DNA from: Gammaproteobacteria bacterium
GTDB taxonomy: Bacteria; Pseudomonadota; Gammaproteobacteria; SZUA-152
Assembly (NCBI GenBank): GCA_030599435.1
Contig: JAUVNZ010000072.1
Location: 1-7,369, forward strand
Direction of reading: 5' to 3'
DNA length: 7,369 nt
Every line of letters begins with the position of its first letter. Positions within the stretch are counted from its first letter, which is position 1. Of the stretch, positions 1-7,234 are shown one piece after another. The position numbers and the translations under genes were made by a program. The notes under the pieces are model-generated. The model worked only from the letters and a program-made list of their open reading frames with translations. It was not told the origin of the DNA and made no database searches.

Positions 1-1924
1 TATGGGGCTCATCATCCTCAAATTGAGGGATGGGCGAATAACCACTTCTTTGAAAACGTTCAGAGAATATCTCCAGTTTTCCGGAGGGTGTTGCAAAGCC
101 CTGTTTCTGATATTTTCGATAGTCGCTATTCAGTGGCAGGGTGATTCCCTCAGGGTGAGATTTCAGTTCAGCTGTCGTGATCCCTGTCGGCTCAATCATA
201 TGTTGAAGAGCCGCATCAATGTCATTATTAAAAAAGTATTCACCAAGCCCCAGTCTTTTGGCCAGCTCAAAGACAATCCAGCTGTCACTGCGTGATTCAC
301 CCAGAGGTGGAATTACCGTTGGGCGAAGCTGAATCAATGACTCAGCCTGCTGAGATATCTGAAAACCGGGATAGAGCCCGGGACGCTCCCATGGAGAGGC
401 AACGGGCAGAACAATATCTGCATAGTTTGCCGTGGGATTGAGAAACATATCGGCATGCACATAGAAATCCAATTGCTCCAGGGCCTTCCCGGCATCATCG
501 GCATTCGGCTTCGTTAGCAGCGGGTTACCACCAAAACTAACCAATGCCTCAATACGATAGGGCTCTCCATGGACCACACTTTTATAGAGATCGTAGGATG
601 TGATCCAGCCCATCGTACCGGGCCCGAGTGGACGCTCCTGTATGCCCAGCGTCTTTGCCCGCTGCGCTTCTGTAAGCAGCTCCATAGCAAACAGATTGGC
701 AACGGGTGGTTTGGTAAAATAGACATTGCCGCCCGGTGCGTCAATATAACCGGTCAAGGCATAGAGCAGTGAAATGGCACGCCCGGTCTGTGTCGCCTGC
801 CTCTGATGTGCCGTGCCGGTCCAGGTAAAGTAACTGACCGGCCCCGATTCATGCAGCAGGCGGGCAGTATCGACAATCTGCTGTGCAGGGATATCGGTGA
901 GTTTTTCTGTCCTGGTGGGCGAGTAATGGCTGCATGCATCGGCGTAGATCTGAAATGCGGTTTTGCAGGATACTTTTCCTGCGGCAGTCTCAATATCAAA
1001 TTTTCCAAAGAGGGCGAGATCACCATGTCCTGTCTCATATTGGCCGGCCTGGGGATCGTATAGAACAACCTTTTGATGGGTCGCGTCCCACGCCAGATAG
1101 TGCTGATCCGAATGGTCGGAATTGAGATCATTGCTTGTTAAAAGCGCTTCTGTATCATCGCGCACCAGCAGCGGACCATTACTCCAGTCACGTATAAATT
1201 GCTCGTCGTACCAGCCATTTTTAATCAACTGATGTGCAAGTGCCATTGCCAGTGGACCATCAGCAGCCGGCCTCACACGAAGCCACTCATCGGCACGGTT
1301 GGCAAGGCCTGCCTTGCGCGGGTCTACCACGATGAGTTTCGCGCCACGGTTTAATGCGCGGGCTACAGACTTGGCCTGCACCGGCCAACTTATGGCGGGA
1401 TTAAATCCCCATAACAGTATACAACCACTCTTCTCATAATCGGGCATTCCGATTGAGTTGCCAAAGGTGTATTTTGGTGCAAAATCTTTATGCCAGTTGC
1501 AGTTTTCGGTGGCAAACAGCGTATTGGGGCTGCCGAAAGCATGGGCGAGTCGGTTGATCCAGACAAAGCTGTCTGAGATGCCGGTGGCACTTGGCGTGGT
1601 AACACCAAAGGCGACGGCCTCCGGCCCTGACTCTTTAGCCGTCTTTTCCAGTTTTGCTGTAATGGTTTCGAGCGCTTCATCCCAGGAGATTGCCTCCCAG
1701 CCTGGATCGATGCTCCCTTTGGCATTCCTGCGTTTTAGGGGGCTCAGGATACGCTCTGGACTATATACAAGCTCAGGGGCGGCCTTTCCCTTTATGCAGA
1801 GTGATTTTCCAGTGGGATGGTCAGGAAAGGGTTCAACGGAACTCAAGATTCCATCGTTAACGACGGAGATACAACCACAACGTGAAATACATAAAGCACA
1901 ATAGCCAGGGATTCTCTCTTTCAT
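1..1924 (-). CDS. Molybdopterin/[4Fe-4S] oxidoreductase, C-terminus cut by window edge
   Basis: A catalytic subunit of the formate dehydrogenase/thiosulfate reductase/DMSO reductase superfamily; 641 codons are in the window with no stop or frameshift. The N-terminus has C9-x2-C12-x3-C16 and C43 followed by I-K-G, the ligands of the proximal [4Fe-4S] cluster. C142, in the motif ENCNWHKDF, sits where this family places the cysteine that binds Mo or W. Further family landmarks are LWGFNPAISWP, IVVDPRKAG, GGNPLL, a DIVLPVASPWER stretch, and TPSGKLEIF close to the left edge. About 100-130 residues, the molybdopterin-dinucleotide-binding C-terminal domain, should lie beyond base 1. No twin-arginine signal precedes the cluster motif, so the enzyme should be cytoplasmic. 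ATG at 1924 is chosen because an in-frame stop lies at 1934-1936; GTG at 1927 is the only other option, and the ribosome site is weak. The substrate cannot be fixed from sequence: formate dehydrogenase-like, sulfur-compound reductase or hydratase-like roles remain possible. Family confidence is high. Confidence 0.95.
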   Translation of the reverse strand, partial: MKERIPGYCALCISRCGCISVVNDGILSSVEPFPDHPTGKSLCIKGKAAPELVYSPERILSPLKRRNAKGSIDPGWEAISWDEALETITAKLEKTAKESGPEAVAFGVTTPSATGISDSFVWINRLAHAFGSPNTLFATENCNWHKDFAPKYTFGNSIGMPDYEKSGCILLWGFNPAISWPVQAKSVARALNRGAKLIVVDPRKAGLANRADEWLRVRPAADGPLAMALAHQLIKNGWYDEQFIRDWSNGPLLVRDDTEALLTSNDLNSDHSDQHYLAWDATHQKVVLYDPQAGQYETGHGDLALFGKFDIETAAGKVSCKTAFQIYADACSHYSPTRTEKLTDIPAQQIVDTARLLHESGPVSYFTWTGTAHQRQATQTGRAISLLYALTGYIDAPGGNVYFTKPPVANLFAMELLTEAQRAKTLGIQERPLGPGTMGWITSYDLYKSVVHGEPYRIEALVSFGGNPLLTKPNADDAGKALEQLDFYVHADMFLNPTANYADIVLPVASPWERPGLYPGFQISQQAESLIQLRPTVIPPLGESRSDSWIVFELAKRLGLGEYFFNNDIDAALQHMIEPTGITTAELKSHPEGITLPLNSDYRKYQKQGFATPSGKLEIFSERFQRSGYSPIPQFEDDEPH

Positions 1925-1952
1925 CACTCTATTCTAAACAGAAAACAGCTTA

Positions 1953-1968
1953 GGGGACAGATTTATTT
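1953..1968. repeat. Possible dispersed-repeat fragment (GGGGACAGATTTATTT)
   Basis: The short intergenic space between the TPR gene and the molybdoenzyme contains GGGGACAGATTTATTT. From memory, this wording resembles the GGGGACAGATTTA / TAAATCTGTCCCC sequences that recur near IS200-like (Y1, REP-associated) transposase genes in proteobacterial genomes. Only one copy is present here, with no partner inverted copy and no transposase, so at most it is a remnant or solitary repeat. It lies at the change in base composition between the two flanking genes. Confidence 0.3.
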
Positions 1969-1982
1969 ATCGCTAACATACT

Positions 1983-2576
1983 TTAATCCAGATACTGTGT
2001 GGCCTCAAAATTATCAGGGGCCAACTCTAACAACTTTTCATACCATACCTGAGCAGTTTTTTTGTTGCCAAGCTTGTGATTGGCTCTGGCAAGATAGACG
2101 ATGAATGTTGCATCGTTGGGAAAATGCTGGTGAGCAGACCGGGCATGTTTCTCCAGCTGTGACCATTTTTTGAGCGCTTGCTCTGCTGCCATTAATCGGA
2201 TATGAGCATAATAATTCCATGGTGCAACTTCCAGGACTTTGTTTGCGTTGAGTGCTGCTTCTCTCCACCGTTGTTGTGCCAACAGGGGCAAAACAATACC
2301 AAGGCGAGCATCTAAAGATTGTTTGTTTTTTTTGAGGGCTTTCTTGTAATGATCTATGGCCTTGCTGTGAGAGCCTTTCAAATAATTTAACCAGCCCCGC
2401 CGTAACAATACTAATTCATTATCAGAACTGACAACATTTAAGACATTCAGAGCCGCATCATACTGGTAAACAGCTTCTAATCGATAGCTTTCTTTCCATG
2501 GATTAACATCTCCATAGGCAAAACCCGCCTGTGTTAATAATCCCAGTAACAGAAGTAGCTTGAAATATTTATTCAT
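1983..2576 (-). CDS. Exported tetratricopeptide-repeat (TPR) protein
   Basis: A 197-residue protein. Residues 1-22 (MNKYFKLLLLLGLL, then TQAGFAYG) form a Sec signal peptide with two lysines and a leucine core; no lipobox cysteine is seen, so a soluble periplasmic location is likely. The rest is built of roughly four or five TPR-like helical pairs (about 27-54 degenerate, 55-84, 85-118, 119-152, 153-190). These show W/Y-x-A-x-x-x-Y spacing and unit-ending prolines such as EVAPWN and ELAPDN. TPRs bind proteins or peptides, so a scaffold or adaptor role is the reasonable inference. The frame is open further upstream to 2633, but ATG at 2576 is preferred because GGAGA sits 7 bases before it and it starts the signal peptide cleanly. 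It begins 4 bases after the stop of the barrel gene, and its ribosome site lies inside that gene's last codons, so the two are probably translationally coupled. Partnership with the barrel is inferred. Confidence 0.9.
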   Translation of the reverse strand: MNKYFKLLLLLGLLTQAGFAYGDVNPWKESYRLEAVYQYDAALNVLNVVSSDNELVLLRRGWLNYLKGSHSKAIDHYKKALKKNKQSLDARLGIVLPLLAQQRWREAALNANKVLEVAPWNYYAHIRLMAAEQALKKWSQLEKHARSAHQHFPNDATFIVYLARANHKLGNKKTAQVWYEKLLELAPDNFEATQYLD

Positions 2577-2580
2577 GTTT

Positions 2581-3582
2581 CTATCTCCATTTTTGTTGTA
2601 GATTAATGTAAAATAAAGTACTGTTGTAGTCATCCAGCAAGGTATCGTTTACATAATGATTATAACCCACCAGGGTTAATATGTTTGATCTTTCTGATAG
2701 CTTCCACTGAATACTCCCATCAATACTGCCTTTTTGTTTGTCTGCACTGGAATAAATAACCCCTGCATCGGGGTCAACCGCAAGTGCCCGTTCTCCAACC
2801 AATATAGATAACCTAATGAAATCCATGTTCATTGCAGTTTTGTCTTTAAACCAGTAGGTATATTTTGCTTCAAGAGACTCAAGTTGATTATTGCTATAAG
2901 CTGAAGCTGCATCATCGATCTTGATAAGATAGGCACGTAACTGCAGCCAGTCATAGCCGTCATTCCAGCCAAAACCAAGAGTGGGTGTTATTTGCTTTAC
3001 CTCGGTTATTGAGATGCCGTTATATTTTGAATACGCATAGCCGATGTCTGCATAGAACGTTTTGGCATAATTGCTAAAGGCCAATTGAGGCTGGAAAGCA
3101 GTGATATCAGTAGACTCCTTTATTGTCGTAGAGCCTCCACCCACCTTGCTGGGTGGGTTCGTAACATTATACTGCAGGGTGGAATCACCAATATATGCAT
3201 CCAGACGTAGTGCCAGTTTGCCGGGCAACATGTCTGGAAAGAGACTATATTGTCCACTTATATATAGTATGTCTTCTGAAATTTCAGCATTATTCGTTAG
3301 ATCTAGCTTTGTGTAATTATAACCAAATCCAAGTCTTCCGGAATCGAGATAATCCGCAATCAGATACACGCCTGCGTTCGCTGCATGTTTACGTGACATT
3401 GAACTTTCATAGCTTTGCCAGTATGCCTGTGGAACAATTTTGGTTTGCCAGAGATCATCGCTGTTCTGACTATAAGCGGTTGTTGACAATAATATGCCGG
3501 ACAAAGTTAGTAGGAGCTTAAAGGTGGTATTTGACACCTTCTCGTACTTAATGAATAAACTATTGTTTGGTTGCATATTCAT
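2581..3582 (-). CDS. Predicted outer-membrane beta-barrel protein
   Basis: About 333 residues from the chosen start. A signal peptide ends near TTAYSQ after a core of FKLLLTLSGILL. The mature part is a long run of short alternating polar/hydrophobic segments rich in Y, F, W and G (for example GRLGFGYNYTKLDL, EDILYISGQYSLF, FYADIGYAYSKYN, ILTLVGYNHYVND). These are separated by polar turns, and the protein ends in FYINLQQKW plus R. That is the pattern of outer-membrane barrels, whose last strand usually ends in an aromatic residue. I do not recognise the family and the strand count is uncertain. The start is ambiguous: ATG 3582 or 3576 overlaps the end of the upstream gene; GTG 3609 gives a longer overlap; GTG 3537 lies 22 bases after the upstream stop and gives the shortest, most typical signal peptide. 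It lies between the transporter-peptidase fusion and the TPR gene. A role as a pore or export channel working with the TPR protein is inferred. Confidence 0.85.
   Translation of the reverse strand: MNMQPNNSLFIKYEKVSNTTFKLLLTLSGILLSTTAYSQNSDDLWQTKIVPQAYWQSYESSMSRKHAANAGVYLIADYLDSGRLGFGYNYTKLDLTNNAEISEDILYISGQYSLFPDMLPGKLALRLDAYIGDSTLQYNVTNPPSKVGGGSTTIKESTDITAFQPQLAFSNYAKTFYADIGYAYSKYNGISITEVKQITPTLGFGWNDGYDWLQLRAYLIKIDDAASAYSNNQLESLEAKYTYWFKDKTAMNMDFIRLSILVGERALAVDPDAGVIYSSADKQKGSIDGSIQWKLSERSNILTLVGYNHYVNDTLLDDYNSTLFYINLQQKWR
2584..2588 (-). promoter_or_regulatory. Ribosome binding site GGAGA for the TPR gene
   Basis: GGAGA on the minus strand ends 7 bases before the ATG at 2576. It decides that start over the longer frame that opens at 2633. 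It overlaps the final codons and stop region of the upstream barrel gene, an arrangement typical of translational coupling. Confidence 0.75.
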
Positions 3583-5743
3583 GATGTGTATTGGGCTCCG
3601 GTTGTTCACTCCATTTCGGAATACCGTGGTCTTCTATTAATCCGGTTTCCGATAATTCCGCATGCCAGGATTTACCATTAAAGTCCAAGGTAACATCCTT
3701 GATGCCAACAACAGGATCAATTATCGATTGGGTTTGTGCAATATACTTATTGGTGCCAATTTTTAGTTGGTGGGTACCCTGTTGTATCCATGCTGATTTT
3801 TCATGATCCCATTGGCGTTGGTATTGACTATTCAAGCCACAACCGAGTGGCCTGAATATTGATAACCAGATTTTTTGAAATACTGACAGTGGTAGTAACA
3901 TGGCTGAAGGTGCATCTCGCCAGTGATGAGCGATTTCAGTCAATGGCGTTAGTCCATTAGCCAATACCCACATATCCAGCAATATATCTTTCGGCCCCTT
4001 ACGATCGTAGAATGCCAGCACACCATTGGTTTCTTCAAAAGCGGAACTGGCTTTTGTGTCACTGGTTAAACAAAATTGACCCAATAAGTTAATCTCAACG
4101 GTCAGCTTGTTGTGTTCAATATTATTTGAAAAGTTTGAACTGACTCGGTAATCAAACCGACGTCCTACCGGCAGGTGTAACTGGCTGCTTAATTGATCAT
4201 CCGCAGTTGTTGCCTCGAGCCGGTCACCTTCTTGGGGTGCGTAAACCACATGGTACTCCAGAGAGCCATCAGCTTTGTGCTGCATGATGCTGCATAAGTG
4301 AAAGGGATAAGTCGGGCTACCCAGCTCTGCGGTGTGTTGTATTTGCATATGCAAGTGAGGTTGCGGGGAACGACCAGAATTGCCACATGCTGCCAACAAT
4401 TTCCCAGGTTCAACCCGCTCACCTTCTTTTACTTTTATACTGCCTTGTTGTAGATGGGCAAGCAGTAAAATCAAACCACTATCAAGCCGAATCAGAATGA
4501 AATTACCCCAATTGTTTTTCGTATCGACTTCACCCGGTACATTGTCGGCTAATCTATCGTAGAGACGAACAACATCGCCATGTGCCGGTGACAACACCGG
4601 CGCTCCAAAGCAATAGAAATCTTCCAGCTGTTGTCCCTTATTTTCAAAACTTTGCTCATCATTGAGGATGAAAAAGTCCAGCGCATACTGCCAGGGAGGT
4701 TTGTGAGTATGTTTGCCATTAAAACCCTGGTAGATAGTCCAGGTGCCGTACACGGGTGCTAATAATGGAACACTGTCGATTTCTCCATAGCGGTATTTTG
4801 CCAGTCGGGCTTTCTCATAATTTCTCTCAGGTAATCCTGACTCGGGTGCAAGATAGGGTTTTGATACACCTATTCGCTTTTTCATGGCCATGATCATCGC
4901 GAGCGTCGTGATCGCAAATGAAACAGCCATAACTGGCAACCCTTCAACCAACAGCAGGTTTTTTGTTGCTATAACGAGCAGGGTAGTAAGTAATACACCA
5001 ACGATGGCAAAAATCAGGCTGGCAATACCAGGGATGGTGAATATTCCCCCCAGCGCAACGGAAACTAATATAAAATTAAAACTGGTCCATACAACAAAAC
5101 CTGGATGGGGTTCAAACATCAACCCGGTTAGCAAACTATACCCTGTAGCGTAACCAATAACGGCCAGAAAACTGAGGTAACGGGAATAGAATATTAACAC
5201 CATAAACAGGATGAGCCCTGCTACCGGTGTTGGAGTAAAATAGATTGCACCGAGCGCACTGAAAAATGTATCTATGACCGGGTGTATTAGCGTGAATGAT
5301 GACTCGGCCAGCCCCATGTAATCACTGAGTTCGGTATAGTTTTTTGCGACAAGCGCCATCAGGCCGGCGACCATGACAAATGGTAAGCTCAGTACAGGTA
5401 ATCGATCCAGTCGCCATAACCAGTCTGCAAGTACCGTTGATAAAATGGTTGCCAGTGTTGCACCCAGTATGATGATACCAATCATATAAATATTGAGATG
5501 GTAAAATGCGCCAAGTGAAAGACCAACTAACAGACTGTTAAAGATCTGGATATGGCCTGAATAGTCGGGAAATTGTAACAAGCGGGTAATAGCAAAGCTG
5601 GTAATTGCGCCCAACAGGCCGGCCAGACCAATATTTGGGTAAAACATGGTGATTGCCAATATAACCAGGCCGGCAACGGGATTTTGTAAGAATAATATCG
5701 CAGAATAGGCCTTGGGTACATTTAACAGGTTAAAGGTATTCAT
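3560..5743 (-). CDS. Urea-transporter-like membrane domain fused to M23 metallopeptidase domain
   Basis: A 727-residue protein in three parts. Residues about 12-287 are almost wholly hydrophobic and carry the duplicated urea transporter (UT/SLC14) pattern. Half one has FLQNPVAGLVIL, FNSLLVGLSLG (N69) and the signature LPVLSLPF (115-122); half two has TPTPVAGLILF, FNFILVSVALGG (N223) and a degenerate signature, LPVMAVSF (269-276). KKR at 288-290 follows the last membrane segment. Residues about 330-470 are an M23/LytM peptidase-like domain with H347-x8-D356 (in HKPPWQYALDF), a VLSPAHGDVV strand, LLAHL (H430) and PHLHMQ (H463, H465), so the metal-binding and catalytic residues appear present. 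Residues about 487-727 match nothing I recognise. The UT fold passively conducts urea or similar small amides; M23 enzymes usually cut peptidoglycan cross-bridges. ATG at 5743 follows the decarboxylase stop by 21 bases with only a weak ribosome site. Domain calls are strong; the transported solute and true peptidase activity are not established. Confidence 0.93.
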   Translation of the reverse strand: MNTFNLLNVPKAYSAILFLQNPVAGLVILAITMFYPNIGLAGLLGAITSFAITRLLQFPDYSGHIQIFNSLLVGLSLGAFYHLNIYMIGIIILGATLATILSTVLADWLWRLDRLPVLSLPFVMVAGLMALVAKNYTELSDYMGLAESSFTLIHPVIDTFFSALGAIYFTPTPVAGLILFMVLIFYSRYLSFLAVIGYATGYSLLTGLMFEPHPGFVVWTSFNFILVSVALGGIFTIPGIASLIFAIVGVLLTTLLVIATKNLLLVEGLPVMAVSFAITTLAMIMAMKKRIGVSKPYLAPESGLPERNYEKARLAKYRYGEIDSVPLLAPVYGTWTIYQGFNGKHTHKPPWQYALDFFILNDEQSFENKGQQLEDFYCFGAPVLSPAHGDVVRLYDRLADNVPGEVDTKNNWGNFILIRLDSGLILLLAHLQQGSIKVKEGERVEPGKLLAACGNSGRSPQPHLHMQIQHTAELGSPTYPFHLCSIMQHKADGSLEYHVVYAPQEGDRLEATTADDQLSSQLHLPVGRRFDYRVSSNFSNNIEHNKLTVEINLLGQFCLTSDTKASSAFEETNGVLAFYDRKGPKDILLDMWVLANGLTPLTEIAHHWRDAPSAMLLPLSVFQKIWLSIFRPLGCGLNSQYQRQWDHEKSAWIQQGTHQLKIGTNKYIAQTQSIIDPVVGIKDVTLDFNGKSWHAELSETGLIEDHGIPKWSEQPEPNTHHEYATKQ

Positions 5744-5764
5744 TTTAAGTCACTATGCCAGACA

Positions 5765-7204
5765 TCATTTGTGTTTGCTCAAAAGCTCATGTGGAGCACC
5801 TGCCGGGAATGCTTCTTTTAAATGATCCGGCACTTTTTCCTGTTGTATAACTATTTCCAGGTTTTCCGCAGCCCTTACCAGGCTAACATTACCATTTTCC
5901 TGTATCATTACGACGTTTGGACGATACTCAATAAACTGTAACCATTGGGTATTGTTGTAAGCACCGACATGACTGAATACCAGGTTGTCACCCACATTTA
6001 ATGGAGGCAACATGACACTGTTACGCATGACATCAATATTCATACATAATGGGCCATATAGCACGGTTTCCTCAGGTCGACCTGACAGATGACGGGTAGG
6101 GAAAACATCGTGGTTGTACCAGAATGCGGTGAACAAATGGTTTACGCCCGCATCGAGCACGACCGCACGCCGGCCATCGGGCAAGTGTTTGTTGGCAACA
6201 ACAGAGCTGATTAATACCTCGGCATCATCAACTACTGCCCGACCGGTCTCTAACACCAGCATGGGACGGCCACAACCACGGGTTTCACGGTCATGTGTTA
6301 GCTCAAGCAAGGTATCGCAGATTGCTTCTGCATATTGTTCAATACTGGGTACCACTTGCTCCGGGGGTAAATAAATACCTTGCAGGGAATTCATGGAAGC
6401 AAAACCACCACCGATATCCAGATAGTGAATGGTACAACCGGTCTTGTCTTCCATTTCATGCATGAAGTCACACATGATCTTGACTTGTGTTTTATAGGCA
6501 AGCGGCTCAAGCACAAAAGTACCGATATGGCTATGCAGGCCAACCAGGTTCATGTAATCGCTTGAGACAATACGCCATGCTGCATCGAGAGCCTGACCGG
6601 ATTCCACATTAAATCCAAAACGGCTCCATTGTTCAGTGTAACCAGTGTCAAAATTAAGTCGAATGGTAACATCCACAACTTTATCTAAAGTTGTGGCAAT
6701 CTCTTCGATCAAGTACAACTCATCCAGGTGATCAATATGGATATGAGCACCTTCATTGATGGCTCGTTCCAGAAATACTCGCGTTTTGTTTGGGCCATTA
6801 AAAAGAATGCAATCACCCGGCACACCAAGATGACGAGCTTTTTCATATTCAAACCCGGAAACTACTTCTGCCAGCGACCCTTCCTGGTGCAGCGTATTAC
6901 ACACGGCGCCAAGATAATTGGTTTTATAGGACCAGCCGAAAACAACTTTTGGATAACGGGTGCTAAAGGCATTCTTGATGCGTTTGGCATTTTGTCTGAG
7001 TGTATGTTCCGAGATGACAAACAATGGTGAACCATAGTCTTCCAATAAATTGTTTATCGGCACACCATCAATATTATCACGCCAGAGGGTGTGACGGGCC
7101 GCTCCCATCTTGTTCAATAAGCCGCTGCGCAAAGGTGTAAGGGAAGGCTTTACCCAGGGTTCTTTTACTATGCTTTCTGTCCGATCGTTTTCTCTGGTAT
7201 CCAT
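5765..7204 (-). CDS. PLP-dependent fold-type III decarboxylase (LysA/ODC/ADC superfamily)
   Basis: A 479-residue cytoplasmic enzyme of the diaminopimelate/ornithine/arginine decarboxylase (group IV) superfamily. In order: the PLP lysine K94 in WSYKTNY; SGFEYEKA (116-123) and FNGPNK (135-140); IDHLDEL (157-163); SRFGFN (194-199); HSHIG (224-228); the phosphate-binding LDIGGGF (262-268); ETGRAVV (319-325); LDAGVN (350-355); GPLCMNIDVM (384-393) with the catalytic-position C387 and D391; and GAYNNTQW (414-421), whose Y416 should contact PLP. It is somewhat longer than typical LysA (about 415-420 residues) because of an N-terminal extension of about 40 residues and a polar tail. The usual CESxD motif reads CMNID, so an ordinary diaminopimelate decarboxylase role is doubtful. 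ATG at 7204 is chosen; TTG at 7210 is possible and lies closer to the AGGA at 7215-7218. It follows the partial upstream gene by 30 bases and precedes the transporter-peptidase gene by 21. Superfamily is sure; substrate is unknown. Confidence 0.94.
   Translation of the reverse strand: MDTRENDRTESIVKEPWVKPSLTPLRSGLLNKMGAARHTLWRDNIDGVPINNLLEDYGSPLFVISEHTLRQNAKRIKNAFSTRYPKVVFGWSYKTNYLGAVCNTLHQEGSLAEVVSGFEYEKARHLGVPGDCILFNGPNKTRVFLERAINEGAHIHIDHLDELYLIEEIATTLDKVVDVTIRLNFDTGYTEQWSRFGFNVESGQALDAAWRIVSSDYMNLVGLHSHIGTFVLEPLAYKTQVKIMCDFMHEMEDKTGCTIHYLDIGGGFASMNSLQGIYLPPEQVVPSIEQYAEAICDTLLELTHDRETRGCGRPMLVLETGRAVVDDAEVLISSVVANKHLPDGRRAVVLDAGVNHLFTAFWYNHDVFPTRHLSGRPEETVLYGPLCMNIDVMRNSVMLPPLNVGDNLVFSHVGAYNNTQWLQFIEYRPNVVMIQENGNVSLVRAAENLEIVIQQEKVPDHLKEAFPAGAPHELLSKHK
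6673..6696. repeat. Perfect 11-bp inverted repeat inside the decarboxylase gene
   Basis: CCACAACTTTA and TAAAGTTGTGG flank a 2-base centre (TC) with no mismatch. It lies in the codons for residues around 170-178 (ATTLDKVVD), between the IDHLDEL and SRFGFN motifs. It could be a regulator site, an RNA hairpin, or chance; the loop is too short for an ideal RNA hairpin unless the inner A-T pairs open. Confidence 0.5.
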
Positions 7205-7214
7205 AGACAATGAT

Positions 7215-7218
7215 TCCT
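7215..7218 (-). promoter_or_regulatory. Ribosome binding site AGGA for the decarboxylase gene
   Basis: AGGA on the minus strand stands 10 bases before ATG 7204 and 4 bases before TTG 7210. Neither spacing is ideal, so it supports translation starting here but does not settle which codon is used; ATG is preferred by codon type. Confidence 0.5.
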
Positions 7219-7234
7219 GTAGTAAAAAAACAGA

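Noticed and set aside
2..295. Plus-strand 97-codon open frame at the left edge
   Set aside because: It is antisense to the molybdoenzyme coding for the TPSGKLEIF region; the translated sequence is not protein-like.
569..772. Plus-strand open frames over the molybdoenzyme region (also around 806-1125 and 1458-1904)
   Set aside because: They are antisense to a continuous minus-strand gene with clear family motifs and have no recognisable domain or ribosome site.
1925..1950. Possible promoter (TAGAAT as a -10 box) before the molybdoenzyme
   Set aside because: The box would put the transcription start at or inside the start codon, and the matching -35 position fits poorly (about 3 of 6), so it cannot be supported.
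3139..3158. Seven-base inverted repeat ACCCACC/GGTGGGT
   Set aside because: It encodes a proline/glycine-rich loop (NPPSKVGGG) of the barrel protein; the repeat follows from proline and glycine codons and has no T-run.
4582..4603. Hairpin GCCGGTG-ACAA-CACCGGC resembling a terminator stem
   Set aside because: It lies inside the M23-coding part (VLSPAHG) with no T-run after it on the minus strand, so it is best explained by codon choice.
5765..7204. Naming the decarboxylase lysA
   Set aside because: The substrate-site motif differs (CMNID), the protein is longer, and the neighbours are not lysine-synthesis genes.
7205..7234. T-rich spacer on the minus strand as a terminator between the partial gene and the decarboxylase
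   Set aside because: There are seven T's, but only a 4-base CTGT/ACAG pairing spans them and no GC-rich stem precedes them.
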